64,000 nucleotides of DNA from CBDCYN01 sp965224205 (GCA_965224205.1 CBDCYN010000009.1:248001-312000); one strand, 5' to 3'; shown: positions 35,954 to 44,485, counted from the first letter of the stretch. Program-made: numbers and translations. The notes: a model not told the origin generated them from the letters alone.

Positions 35954-36058
35954 GTATACGCATCGTGTATCGAAACACCACGGCGGGGATGTATGGGACA
36001 CCGAAAGTTTCCTTGCCGCGTACACGAATCAGGTCGTATTTTCATCCGGGATCGGTAT
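35954..36058 (+). repeat. Dispersed repeat family C, copy 3
   Basis: 105 bases with the same blocks as copies 1 and 2. The terminal hairpin is ATACGC-ATC-GTGTAT, where a G-U pair keeps the stem. The rest of 35815-36249, between the TpsA-like gene and the kinase gene, has no supported gene. Confidence 0.8.
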
Positions 36059-36249
36059 ACACAAGTGATCGCGTCATTGAATCGGGGATAGAGTAAGCCT
36101 GCTGTGCGCGACGCAGCCCCGACCACCCCCGCCCTGATTCGAAAATGTTACCGACGGTCTGCCACTACCAGTAGATACGATCATGCTCATAAAGACTTGC
36201 GCAGAGAGCAAGAAATTAATACACCCACATCAAGTCAACGACCTCATGT

Positions 36250-37503
36250 TCATGTAACGGCCATCATAAGCAGCACCAGCATAATCACGGCAACAGACCA
36301 CCCGCCCACAGCGACCCAGAAGATCGGGGTCTGATAGATCGGTATCGACGGGGCGACGGGTAGGGCCCGGACCTGGCTGGCCTCCTCAGGCCGCTGCGGT
36401 GAATCCAATGCGGCCAGCGAGGCAAGGTCGAATTTCTTGCGGGCCTGCATCGGGGCCTCACCCCGGGCGACCGCTTCTAGGTCTTCCAGCAGATCCGCCG
36501 TCGTATTGTACCGCCGGGTGGGATCTTTGGCGAGACAAACCTCGATGATCTCCGAGACCCCTGCACTGAGGCTAGGGTTAATATGATCGGGAGGGATCAA
36601 TTGCTGTCGCAGGTGCTTGTGCATCACCTCCGAGGGGTTGGAGCCCTCGAACGGGACCCGGCCGGTCACCATGTGATACAGCGTGGCGCCCAAGCAGTAG
36701 ATGTCAGCTCGGAAGTCGACGTCCAGCTCGCCGCGGACCTGCTCGGGGGAGATGTAATACGGGGTGCCAAACGCCCTGCCCTGCTCGGCCTCGGCGGCTT
36801 CACGGTCGCTCACGGCCCGGGCAAGGCCCATGTCCGCAAGCTTAGCCACACCCTGCGAGGTGATCATGATGTTCTTCGGCTTCACATCGCGGTGGATGAA
36901 CCCGGCCTTATGGGCGTGGTCCAGGGCCCGGGCGACTTGGATGATGATCCGCAGCGCGTCTTCCTCCACGTACCGTTTCCGTTCGATCAGCTCATCGGAG
37001 ACGGTCTTGCCCTCCACGTACTCCATCACGAAGTAGTGGAAGTCCCCGGACCGGCCGACGTCTAAGGCAGCGACGATATTGGGGTGGTTGAGCTTGGCCG
37101 CGGCGCGGCCCTCGGCGTAGAAACGCTCAACGAATTCGGGGTTGTCGGTGCTGCGTAGTGGCAAAACCTTGATCGCGACCATCCGGTCGAGGCTCAGCTG
37201 CTTGGCGAGAAAAACCGTCGCCATCGCCCCGGAACCGAGTTTCCTGTAAATCTTGAACCCGGGGATCTGCCGCCCGGCGCGTTGTTCCTCGACACGGGGC
37301 TTGATCCGATCGATCTGGCGGCGGGTCACGACCCCGTTGGCGATAAGCAGGTCGACGAGGCTCGTGCTCTTGCGGCTATCCTGCTTCTGGAGCTTGTGTT
37401 GCAAGCTCATGCACTTATCGATCTCGTCGTCCGTAGCGAAGCCCTGCTCGACCAGCAGCCGACCGATCACCGTGTCCATGTTCAGCGGGGACGTGCTTGG
37501 CAT
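36250..37503 (-). CDS. Membrane-anchored Ser/Thr protein kinase
   Basis: Hanks-type kinase, 417 residues. Residues about 10-70 form an MshEN/GspE-N-like domain (VIGRLLVEQGFATDDEID, LLIANGVVTRRQIDRI). The kinase domain has the glycine loop GSGAMATVFLAK, VAIKVL lysine, HRDVKPKNIMI catalytic loop, ADMGLAR in place of DFG, and SPEQ. A single C-terminal helix (FWVAVGGWSVAVIMLVLLMM) ends the protein, so it is tail-anchored with no outside sensor domain. ATG at 37503 is chosen; the frame extends upstream to 37551, where GGGAGG would be too far from the ATG used. Confidence 0.9.
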   Translation of the reverse strand: MPSTSPLNMDTVIGRLLVEQGFATDDEIDKCMSLQHKLQKQDSRKSTSLVDLLIANGVVTRRQIDRIKPRVEEQRAGRQIPGFKIYRKLGSGAMATVFLAKQLSLDRMVAIKVLPLRSTDNPEFVERFYAEGRAAAKLNHPNIVAALDVGRSGDFHYFVMEYVEGKTVSDELIERKRYVEEDALRIIIQVARALDHAHKAGFIHRDVKPKNIMITSQGVAKLADMGLARAVSDREAAEAEQGRAFGTPYYISPEQVRGELDVDFRADIYCLGATLYHMVTGRVPFEGSNPSEVMHKHLRQQLIPPDHINPSLSAGVSEIIEVCLAKDPTRRYNTTADLLEDLEAVARGEAPMQARKKFDLASLAALDSPQRPEEASQVRALPVAPSIPIYQTPIFWVAVGGWSVAVIMLVLLMMAVT

Positions 37504-37589
37504 AATGATAAAAGGTCTTGAGACACCTCCCACGACATCCCTCTCCTCCAACCAGGCCCTGCGCGGCCCGACTTCATAGACCCGTCACT

Positions 37590-37604
37590 ACTTTACTATA
37601 AAGT
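37590..37604. promoter_or_regulatory. Dyad ACTTTA-CTA-TAAAGT between kinase and prenyl synthase genes
   Basis: A perfect 6-base dyad, followed by three more ACTTT units (near 37616, 37625 and 37635) on the + strand. It lies in the 330-base divergent intergenic region and could be an operator; no protein can be assigned. The rest of 37504-37833 shows no gene. Confidence 0.3.
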
Positions 37605-37833
37605 GACCCTGGATACTTTAGTTGACTTTCGGTTACTTTCCAGCGCCACGGAAGACCCGCGGAACCGGTCGCCAAGTGGATGTGGCCTAACCTCCACTAG
37701 GACACTAGGACCGGTCCGGACCACAGTCAACTGCTCGCTTCACCGTCCGCGACGTGATCAGGCCGCCCGCGCGGGCCGATCACCAGGGCGCTGGCTTGTT
37801 CAGCGGGATTTAAGTTAGAATGCTGACGTAACG

Positions 37834-38910
37834 GTGGACCTTATCGCCACCCGACGGGGATATGCACGCATGTTGCTACTGACCCAAGGTAACCAGGCCA
37901 TTGCCCAGCGCCTCGAGACGGAGCTGGGCCAAGTCGATAGCCGACTGGCTGCGGAGCTGATCAGTGAGCTGCCGTGCGTCAACGGCCTGGTGACCCACCT
38001 GGAACGCTACCGGGGCAAGATGCTGCGGCCGACGCTGGTGCTGGCCACCGGCATGGCCGCGTCGGATACCGGCAGGGACGTGACCGAGGCCCACCGGGTC
38101 ATCGCCACGGTCACGGAGCTGGTCCACCTCGCTACGCTGGTACACGATGACGTTCTCGACGAAGCCCAGATCCGCCGACGCGGGTCGACGATCAACCACC
38201 TGCACGGCAACGAGGCGGCCGTCATGCTCGGCGATTATCTCATCAGCCACGCCTACCACCTGTGCTCGAGCCTCGAGAGCACCGACGCCAGCCGGATCAT
38301 CGCCGACACCACCAATACCACCTGCGAGGGAGAGCTGCTGCAGCTGGCCAACCGCGACAACTTCGCTCTCGACGAGCGGACGTATTTCGAGATCATCCGC
38401 CGCAAGACCGCTAGCCTCTGTGGGACCTGCTGCCGCCTAGGCGTGCTCTCGAGCGGCGCTTCGCAGCAGACCGCGGACGATCTTTATGATTACGGGGAAA
38501 AGCTCGGCGTGGCTTACCAGATCGTCGACGATGTGCTGGACCTGGTGGGGACCGAGAACACGGTCGGTAAGACGCTGGGCCGCGACCTACAGAAAGGCAA
38601 GCTCACCTTACCGTTGATCCATTGCCTCAACCACGCCCCGAAGCCGGTCCATCAAGAGCTGTCGACTCTCCTAACCGCTAGCCGCCATCGGGACCGGTCT
38701 CCCGCGCCTTCAACCCCGCACCTGTCTTATGAAGACCGGTCTCGCCGCATCTGTGAGCTGGTCCTATCCCAGGGCTGCGTGGACTATGCCGCCCAGTGGG
38801 CTAACCGCTTGATCGACCAAGCCAAAGCATCGCTGACGACACTGGAAGAATCACCGACCAAGGCCTTGCTCACGGACATGGCCGACGCGGTGCTGACGCG
38901 GAAGTTTTAG
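37834..38910 (+). CDS. Polyprenyl diphosphate synthase
   Basis: Trans-isoprenyl diphosphate synthase that builds the side chain of quinones or related lipids. 358 residues from the GTG used; an ATG at 37870 gives 346. The first Asp-rich motif is HDDVLDEAQIRR, the second is QIVDDVLDLVGTE, and GKMLRPTLVLA and LGRDLQKGKLTLPLI flank them. FARM-region residues suggest a long-chain product, but length cannot be set reliably. TAGAAT 12 bases before the GTG may be the -10 box. It stands alone and is convergent with the zinc-ribbon gene. Confidence 0.88.
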   Translation: MDLIATRRGYARMLLLTQGNQAIAQRLETELGQVDSRLAAELISELPCVNGLVTHLERYRGKMLRPTLVLATGMAASDTGRDVTEAHRVIATVTELVHLATLVHDDVLDEAQIRRRGSTINHLHGNEAAVMLGDYLISHAYHLCSSLESTDASRIIADTTNTTCEGELLQLANRDNFALDERTYFEIIRRKTASLCGTCCRLGVLSSGASQQTADDLYDYGEKLGVAYQIVDDVLDLVGTENTVGKTLGRDLQKGKLTLPLIHCLNHAPKPVHQELSTLLTASRHRDRSPAPSTPHLSYEDRSRRICELVLSQGCVDYAAQWANRLIDQAKASLTTLEESPTKALLTDMADAVLTRKF

Positions 38911-38992
38911 CCGGGCATCGGCGTGGTTGCCATTGAGCAGATCCACGCGGGACACGAAGCTAAATCTTAGTGGCTGTCCGGTGTGTCGGTGT

Positions 38993-39226
38993 TTAGCTGA
39001 TCGCATCGCCTTGGGGACTGACCGCGAAAGGTTGACCACACTCGGGGCACGCCCTTTGCGTGCCGTGGCTTAGCCCGCGCAGGTCGTACCCGCAGCGTCG
39101 GCACTGCCCTACCCAGGACGTGGCGGCTTGGGAGGCGTAGATCAGCAGCAGGAGCGTCAAGCAAATCGGGATCAAGGCAAGGCATACGAAAACGATCCCG
39201 ATGACCAGTTCGATCATATCGATCAT
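38993..39226 (-). CDS. Small membrane protein with a zinc ribbon
   Basis: 77 residues. One or two hydrophobic helices at about 5-33 (LVIGIVFVCLALIPICLTLLLLI is split by Pro) are followed by CRRCGYDLRGL and CPECGQPF, four cysteines that should bind zinc. The CxxCGYDLRG signature is very common in planctomycete membrane proteins. Function unknown. It follows the biotin ligase / nadC genes in direction but sits downstream of them by 39 bases. Confidence 0.75.
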   Translation of the reverse strand: MIDMIELVIGIVFVCLALIPICLTLLLLIYASQAATSWVGQCRRCGYDLRGLSHGTQRACPECGQPFAVSPQGDAIS

Positions 39227-39264
39227 GGTTCATTCTAGCGCCGCGGGGTAAGGGTGGGTCAAGG

Positions 39265-40320
39265 TCACGAGGGTTCATCAAGGACGGTGGTGGTCGCTGC
39301 GGGTAGGTGGACGATCACCCCCTCGGAGGTGCGGACAATCAGGCCCTGGGTGGGATCGACGTCGATGACCTGACCCTGGATCACCCGGCCATCGGTCTGG
39401 AATCGCCCGGGTACCGTCCGCGGTGGGCAGCGACGACGCCATGAATCGAGTACGTTGCCCGGATCCTTTTCCGATAACGTGTGGTCCAACTCTCGCACCC
39501 CTCGGCTAAGCACGATCAGCGGGTCCGCGGGGCATCCGATCGTCGCTAAGCTGGTGACACGTGGACGCAGCGATTCCTCGGGGATCTGATCCGCGCTGAG
39601 TGTGACATTGATGCCGACCCCGATGATAGCTGCCCAATGACCGAGGGTACCCGTCAGCAGCGATGTCTCGACGAGGATCCCCGCAAGCTTTCGGCCCCCG
39701 ACCAGTAAATCGTTGGGCCATTTAATCTCGATCGTGGCTGGGGCGATCAGCGGGTCCAACGCCCGGGCCACGGCGACGGCACAGGCCAGCGTGAGACGAT
39801 TAACCACCTGCATGGCATCGCAAGCCCTAAGGCAACGGACCATCGAGAAAGTCACCCCGCAGCCCGCGGGAGCGAACCAGCGGCGCCCCATTCGGCCGCG
39901 ACCGGCTGTCTGATACCCCGCGATCAAGATCGCACGATCTGCCCCCGCCTCATAGGCGCCGACGGCACGCTTGGCAAGGTCCTGGGTGCTGGTGGTCTGT
40001 TGGTAGACCTCGATCAGGCGCTGACGCTGGGCGTTAGGAGGCGACGGGTGGGCCCAACGCAGATAGTCAGCCCAAGCCCCCAGGCCGGACGATGCGAGTC
40101 TTACCCCGTGCTGAGGGTGACGATCCAGCTGGCAACCCACGGCTTCGAGACGCGCCAGCTCTTGGCGGACCCGATCCACCGGCAGATCCAATGATCCAGC
40201 GAGAAGATCGATGCCCACCGGGGTGTCGCGGGTCAGCAGGAAATCTAACAACGGGGGATGGATGATTGGGGCATCATCATGAGGCGCCGGGCTGGGGGGA
40301 TGGTCCTCCTTGCGGGTCAT
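39265..40320 (-). CDS. birA: Bifunctional biotin ligase/repressor BirA
   Basis: 351 residues. N-terminal winged helix (residues about 25-85: LDFLLTRDTPVGIDLLAGSL, VDRVRQELARLEAVGC) is followed by the ligase domain with GYQTAGRGRMGRRWFAP, IKWPNDLLVGGRKLAGIL and IGVGINVTLS, and the small C-terminal domain (GRVIQGQVIDVDPTQGLIV). In BirA proteins the N-terminal domain represses biotin genes when loaded with biotinyl-AMP; no biotin gene or BirA box is visible here. It overlaps nadC by four bases (ATGA). It is the second ligase of the window. Confidence 0.92.
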   Translation of the reverse strand: MTRKEDHPPSPAPHDDAPIIHPPLLDFLLTRDTPVGIDLLAGSLDLPVDRVRQELARLEAVGCQLDRHPQHGVRLASSGLGAWADYLRWAHPSPPNAQRQRLIEVYQQTTSTQDLAKRAVGAYEAGADRAILIAGYQTAGRGRMGRRWFAPAGCGVTFSMVRCLRACDAMQVVNRLTLACAVAVARALDPLIAPATIEIKWPNDLLVGGRKLAGILVETSLLTGTLGHWAAIIGVGINVTLSADQIPEESLRPRVTSLATIGCPADPLIVLSRGVRELDHTLSEKDPGNVLDSWRRRCPPRTVPGRFQTDGRVIQGQVIDVDPTQGLIVRTSEGVIVHLPAATTTVLDEPS

Positions 40321-41252
40321 AAGATATCCAGTCCCACGTCCAGGGACGGGGCTGAGTGCGTGATGGCCCCGACGGCGATCCGGTCCACGCCGGTGGCCGC
40401 GACGTCTCTGACATTGTTGAGGGTGACGTTCCCGCTGGCCTCGAGTTGAAGATGGGGCGCCGACCGATCCCTCATCTCCACGGCTTGACGCATGTCATCG
40501 GTTGTCATGTTATCGAGCAGAATCATGTTCACCCGGGAGACCACCGACGAGCTGAGCAACGCTTGGAGCTGTTGGAGGCGGTCGACTTCCAACCCGATGG
40601 GCACAGCGGCTTGGGTCGTATTGGGGATCTGGCCGACCGCTTGACGAAGCACCTCGGGCAGTGCTTTTAGAGGAATGGATGCGAGGTGGTTGTCTTTGAC
40701 CAGGACCGCGTCATAGAGGCCCATGCGGTGGTTATGGCCCCCACCGCAGGCGACGGCGTACTTTTGCAACGCTCTCAACCCGGGGATGGTCTTGCGTGTG
40801 TCGTAGATCTTGGCTTTCGTGCCTTTGACTGCTTGAACATACTGGTTCGTAAATGTAGCGACTCCAGAAAGATGAGAAATAAAATTGAGGCCGATCCGTT
40901 CCAGACTCAGGATACTGCGCAGGCTACCTGAAAATTGGGCGGCGACCTGGTCCGGCTCAACGGGTTGGCCATCGCGGATCGTCACCGTTAATTGCACCAG
41001 CGGATCGAAAGCCTCAACTATTGTGTGAAGAACCGCAACACCCGCCAAAACACCGGGTTGCCTAGCCCGCAGCTCGGCGACGGCGGCCCGGCTGTCCGGG
41101 ATGAAAAATCCGGAGGTTATATCTACCTTTTTATCCCCTAAATCTTCAATTTTAGCGCGATTTATGCATTCTTTTAGCTGCGACCTTGAGATATATTGAT
41201 GCAAACTTGGGGCCGAAGCGGGCTGAGGTGTCGGATAAGTCGTGGGAGTCAT
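40317..41252 (-). CDS. nadC: Nicotinate-nucleotide pyrophosphorylase (carboxylating)
   Basis: Quinolinate phosphoribosyltransferase of de novo NAD synthesis; makes nicotinate mononucleotide from quinolinate and PRPP. 311 residues with TFTNQYVQAV, KIYDTRKTIPGLRALQKYAV, GGGHNHRMGLYDAVLVKDNH and the final barrel strands (ILLDNMTTDDMRQAVEM, LEASGNVTLNNVRDVAATGV). All key Arg/Lys/His residues of the family appear present. nadC-birA linkage is also seen in other bacteria. nadA and nadB are not in the window. Confidence 0.95.
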   Translation of the reverse strand: MTPTTYPTPQPASAPSLHQYISRSQLKECINRAKIEDLGDKKVDITSGFFIPDSRAAVAELRARQPGVLAGVAVLHTIVEAFDPLVQLTVTIRDGQPVEPDQVAAQFSGSLRSILSLERIGLNFISHLSGVATFTNQYVQAVKGTKAKIYDTRKTIPGLRALQKYAVACGGGHNHRMGLYDAVLVKDNHLASIPLKALPEVLRQAVGQIPNTTQAAVPIGLEVDRLQQLQALLSSSVVSRVNMILLDNMTTDDMRQAVEMRDRSAPHLQLEASGNVTLNNVRDVAATGVDRIAVGAITHSAPSLDVGLDIL

Positions 41253-41349
41253 AAGCGAACACTACATCTATGCGTGTTGTTCTTGCCTATTAAAGGCCGA
41301 CATGTCTGGCTACGGGTTTCAAGCGGAAACCGGAAGAGGCGAATCGACT

Positions 41350-41625
41350 TCAGGCACATCCCGACGTCCCTTCGCCGATCTGATCCTTGAGCAGCTGGAT
41401 CAGCGCGGCAAACTCCTGGCGGCACTCAGGGCAGACGTCGATATGTTGAGCCACGGCCGTCATCTGTCGATCCACGTTTTTCTCGTTTGCGACGGCTTGG
41501 GCGTAAGCCGCGACTTGGTCAAGCCACTGGTCACAATCGATCTCATCGGGGCGGGTGGCCAGGGTGGCTTTGACGAGGGACCTTAGCTGATCGTCAGATA
41601 ACATCATGGTGTTGGCCGTATGCAC
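41350..41625 (-). CDS. Putative zinc-binding anti-sigma factor
   Basis: 91 residues without a membrane helix. The C-terminal part has HIDVCPECRQEFAAL, the H-x3-C-x2-C motif of ZAS/zf-HC2 anti-sigma domains. It starts six bases after the ECF sigma stop on the same strand, the usual arrangement for a sigma and its inhibitor. Because it has no helix, it would act in the cytoplasm, for instance as a redox sensor; this last point is inference. Confidence 0.7.
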   Translation of the reverse strand: MHTANTMMLSDDQLRSLVKATLATRPDEIDCDQWLDQVAAYAQAVANEKNVDRQMTAVAQHIDVCPECRQEFAALIQLLKDQIGEGTSGCA

Positions 41626-41631
41626 GTTAGA

Positions 41632-42249
41632 CTATAGCCCGAAGCTATCTCTTACTTCTGCCTCCGTCACCCCGGCGGCAGAGATCTCTTGCTTAAGTCG
41701 CTTCCGCGCATCATGCGTCAATTTGTATAACGCGTTGCGTTTGATCCCCAATCGTTGGGCGATGACCGCTTGGGGTTCGCCGTTCAGTTCCGCTAACAGG
41801 GCTTGGCTCTGGCGTGGTGTTAGCTTCTCACGGATCACACGGTACATCATGTCGACAATCATTTTCCTCTGGAGCAGGTCTTCCGGCGGATGGTCACGAG
41901 CTGTGAAATCGGCATGCCGGTCCTGGTCCTGTGACGAAACCGGCACGGGCCGCCGCCGCCACTGAGCACTACGCAGGTGTGTAAAAGCGACACGCACCGC
42001 GATCGCCATCGCCCAGGTCGTAAAGCGGCTATCGCCCCGGAAGGTATCGAGATTCTTCAAAATCCGCACCACCGCTTCTTGGGTGAAATCGTCGAGGGTG
42101 TCGTGGTCGATCGATTTGTTCCTGCCCAGGATCTTGGTCAACCCGCGACGGATCAGCTGCAGCAGGTCAGACTGCGCTGTGGCCGATGTGTGACTACCCG
42201 CCGTCAGGTCGGTCATCCACGATTGATTGGTCCTTTCGACCGCAGGCAT
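41632..42249 (-). CDS. ECF-type RNA polymerase sigma factor
   Basis: 205 residues. Region 2 reads DDFTQEAVVRILKNLDTFRGDSRFTTW (split here from AMAIAVRVAFTHLR), and region 4 reads LTPRQSQALLAELNGEPQAVIAQRLGIKRNALYKLTHDARKRLK, which bind the -10 and -35 elements. It is followed by a probable anti-sigma factor. A start at residue 12 (MTDLTAGS) is possible. The 358 bases upstream (42250-42607) contain a small dyad GCTAA...TTAGC near 42267-42283 but no clear auto-regulated ECF promoter. Confidence 0.88.
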   Translation of the reverse strand: MPAVERTNQSWMTDLTAGSHTSATAQSDLLQLIRRGLTKILGRNKSIDHDTLDDFTQEAVVRILKNLDTFRGDSRFTTWAMAIAVRVAFTHLRSAQWRRRPVPVSSQDQDRHADFTARDHPPEDLLQRKMIVDMMYRVIREKLTPRQSQALLAELNGEPQAVIAQRLGIKRNALYKLTHDARKRLKQEISAAGVTEAEVRDSFGL

Positions 42250-42540
42250 GACAGCCCCTTCAAGCGTGCTAAAGAATCGTTAGCAGATCCTCACATTAGC
42301 GGATCCGCGCCGCCAGGTACTCCTGCGACCGGAAAATACGGAACATCCGCGTTACGGTTAGTCGGTACAATGAAGGCATTGATCTTCACGATATATTCAG
42401 CATTTACGTGTCGGATGAATCACAACCAGATGAACAGGGCGGCACGGGTTGCCCATTCAGCCATGGGAAACAGAATCAACGCAACTGACCGTCTCGACCG
42501 GCCTCCCGACCAACGAAGCCAAATGAGGCAGGGTTATCTG

Positions 42541-42569
42541 TTGACACGGTTGGATGTTACCATTAGCTT
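42541..42569 (+). promoter_or_regulatory. Possible promoter of the TPR-like membrane protein gene
   Basis: A perfect -35 TTGACA (42541-42546) is followed after 17 bases by TAGCTT (42564-42569), a weak -10. The start codon is at 42608, with AGGGGTGATC upstream as an extended Shine-Dalgarno. Confidence 0.45.
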
Positions 42570-42607
42570 CCCTGTACGCAATACTGTTTCAGGGGTGATC
42601 TTCAACC

Positions 42608-43612
42608 ATGTCATCGGTTGAACAAGAGTCAAGCAGCTGGACGTCGGGTATCAAACCGTTAGCGGTCGCGTTTATTCTGATGGTGACCGCGGCGATCGAT
42701 GTGGTGGTTGCGGGGCTGTTTGGCCCGAATTTCGCCGAGCTGGAACTGGGGATGCGCGTGGGGTGGATCCTGCTGATTATTCTCGGGCTGATCATCGGCT
42801 ATGTCGGCTTGGTCTTGTTCCTCGTGGGGGTCTTACGGTGGGAACAATCGTCGGCTGACGCCCAGGGGATCGGCCACAGCGAGGTGGTGAGCCTGCTGCG
42901 ATCGATCAACGAAAGGCTGCTGATCAGCGACACCGCCAAGCAGATCGCCTACCGCGACAAAGAGCACCAAGCGCTCAAGGCCGCGATCCGGTCCGACGTC
43001 GATAAGCGGGATTTCGACGCGGCGATGGTGCTGGCGATGAAGATCAGCAAGGAGTACGGGTACCTCGAAGAAGGCGAGGCTTTCCGTGAGGAGATCCTCG
43101 CGGCCCGGGCCGCGGAGATGGAGCACAAGGTCACCGAAGCGATCGACCACTTCGAGAAGATCCTTACGAGCCATGAGTGGGAGCACGCCTCTCGTGAGGC
43201 CGACCGGATCCAGCGGTTGTACCCCGATTCTCCGCTGGTGCGCAGCCTCAGCCATCGGGTTACCGAGGCGCGTGAGCGGCACAAGCGGGAGCTGGAGCGC
43301 GAGTTCCTCAGCGCCGCCGAACGCGACGACGTCGAACGGGCCCTGGACCTGCTCAAAGAGCTCGATCGGTACCTCACCCCCGCTGAGGCCGAGCCTTTCC
43401 GTGAAACCGCCCGCGGAGTGATCGGCAAGAAACGTGACAACCTCGGCGTCCAATTCAAACTGGCGATCCACGACAAAGAGTGGGTCGCGGCGGTCAAGTC
43501 CGGCGAACAGATTATCAAGGAGTTCCCCAACTCCCGCATGGCCGACGAGGTCCGCGGGATGCTCGACCTGCTACGCGAGCGCGCCGCCGGTGAGCAGGCG
43601 GCGCGGACGTAG
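42608..43612 (+). CDS. Membrane protein with helical (TPR-like) cytoplasmic domain
   Basis: 334 residues. Two helices at about 15-40 and 51-76 (KPLAVAFILMVTAAIDVVVA and WILLIILGLIIGYVGLVLFL) form a hairpin. From residue 85 on the protein is charged and all-helical, with four units of the type ALKAAIRSDVDKRDFDAAMVLA and FKLAIHDKEWVAAVKSGEQI that look like degenerate TPRs. The last unit ends FPNSRMADEVRGMLDLL. I do not recognise a named family; similar proteins occur in planctomycetes. A scaffold role at the membrane is a guess from the architecture. Confidence 0.75.
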   Translation: MSSVEQESSSWTSGIKPLAVAFILMVTAAIDVVVAGLFGPNFAELELGMRVGWILLIILGLIIGYVGLVLFLVGVLRWEQSSADAQGIGHSEVVSLLRSINERLLISDTAKQIAYRDKEHQALKAAIRSDVDKRDFDAAMVLAMKISKEYGYLEEGEAFREEILAARAAEMEHKVTEAIDHFEKILTSHEWEHASREADRIQRLYPDSPLVRSLSHRVTEARERHKRELEREFLSAAERDDVERALDLLKELDRYLTPAEAEPFRETARGVIGKKRDNLGVQFKLAIHDKEWVAAVKSGEQIIKEFPNSRMADEVRGMLDLLRERAAGEQAART

Positions 43613-43668
43613 CTGGACGTAGCTGACCGCGATGTGTGTGGCCAGGAGGGTATTGCCCCTTTGACATC

Positions 43669-43747
43669 CTTAGCCGCGGTCTGGCAGCCCGCAGCCGGAG
43701 CCTCGTCGACAACAATCGGTCCTTACCTGTGCAGGACTACCAAGAGC
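43669..43747 (+). repeat. Dispersed repeat family B, copy 1
   Basis: The stretch CTTAGCCGCGG.CTGGCAGC ... CTCGTCGACAACA ... CCTTACCTGTGCAGGACTACCAAGAG recurs at 62041-62107 (same strand) with about 75 percent identity over the last 65 bases. Part of the block is itself near-palindromic. It precedes family A copy 2 by about 60 bases; at 62 kb the two families are also next to each other but in a different relative orientation. Confidence 0.6.
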
Positions 43748-43801
43748 CGTTAAATTTAGGGCGTTTTCCGTTTTCCTATATCAAGGCTGCATGCCTTGAC
43801 C

Positions 43802-43903
43802 ATGCCCAAACCCTCTGCCTCACGGCCGCGGCTCGTCTGGGATGTGATACGCCATTTCAGGAAACGCCTTAAGGCGCAGAACCCCCACCGACTGTCCATG
43901 TAG
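43802..43903 (+). repeat. Dispersed repeat family A, copy 2, with a 33-codon open frame
   Basis: The 50-base core at 43822-43871 (CGGCCGCGGCTCGTCTGGGA ... CCATTTCAGGAAACGCCTT) matches the cores of copies 1 and 3. Here it lies in an open frame of 33 codons whose product contains SRPRLVWDVIRHFRKRLK; the same frame in the other copies reads SRLAGGVVHHFGKRS and SRLAGNVIRHFGKRS. No ribosome binding site is seen, so coding is doubtful. The remainder of 43613-44108 has no supported gene. Confidence 0.55.
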
Positions 43904-44108
43904 CGTCGGGCACATCACCGCGATCGGCCAGTCCCGACCCTGACTGTCTTAAGCCGGCAACTCTTCTTAGGTAGGGCTTGTCTCAGGAACCGATCGATGG
44001 TAAATTTGATCTCATGCTTGGTTACGTACACCGGGCTTGTTTATGTTTTTGCGGTGCTCCTACACGCAACTAATCCGTGTTGAAGCATCGACCGTTTGGA
44101 GTATCTGT

Positions 44109-44390
44109 ATGAAGATCTATGTTGGGAACCTAAGTTTCGGGACGACGGAGAATGTGCTCAGAGATAAGTTCGAGCAGCACGGAGAGGTCCAGGAGGTCGC
44201 GATTGTGACCGACCGTGATACGGGTAGGTCGCGCGGATTCGCGTTCGTGACCCTGCCCAGCGACGATCAGGCCCGAGCGGCGATCGAGGCGCTCAACGGC
44301 ACAGAGGTTGATGGCCGCACGCTGACGGTCAATGAAGCCAAGCCCCGTACGGACCGCGGCGGCGGTGGCGGCCGCAGGGACCGCTGGTAA
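44109..44390 (+). CDS. RRM-type RNA-binding protein
   Basis: 93 residues. A single RNA recognition motif with RNP2 IYVGNL (residues 3-8) and RNP1 RGFAFVTL (about 44-51), followed by a short glycine/arginine tail (RGGGGGRRDRW). This is the form of bacterial glycine-rich RRM proteins known from cyanobacteria, where they are linked to cold response or mRNA localisation. The ATG at 44109 has TTGGAG nine bases upstream. A terminator follows, so it is a one-gene unit. Confidence 0.92.
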   Translation: MKIYVGNLSFGTTENVLRDKFEQHGEVQEVAIVTDRDTGRSRGFAFVTLPSDDQARAAIEALNGTEVDGRTLTVNEAKPRTDRGGGGGRRDRW

Positions 44391-44485
44391 TAGCCGGCTC
44401 ACTCCCCCGCAACGGGTTTTCCGCGGTCTAACGGACCGCTTAACCTAAAGGTCACCCGAAGCGGCATAACCAAAAACAAGGAGTT

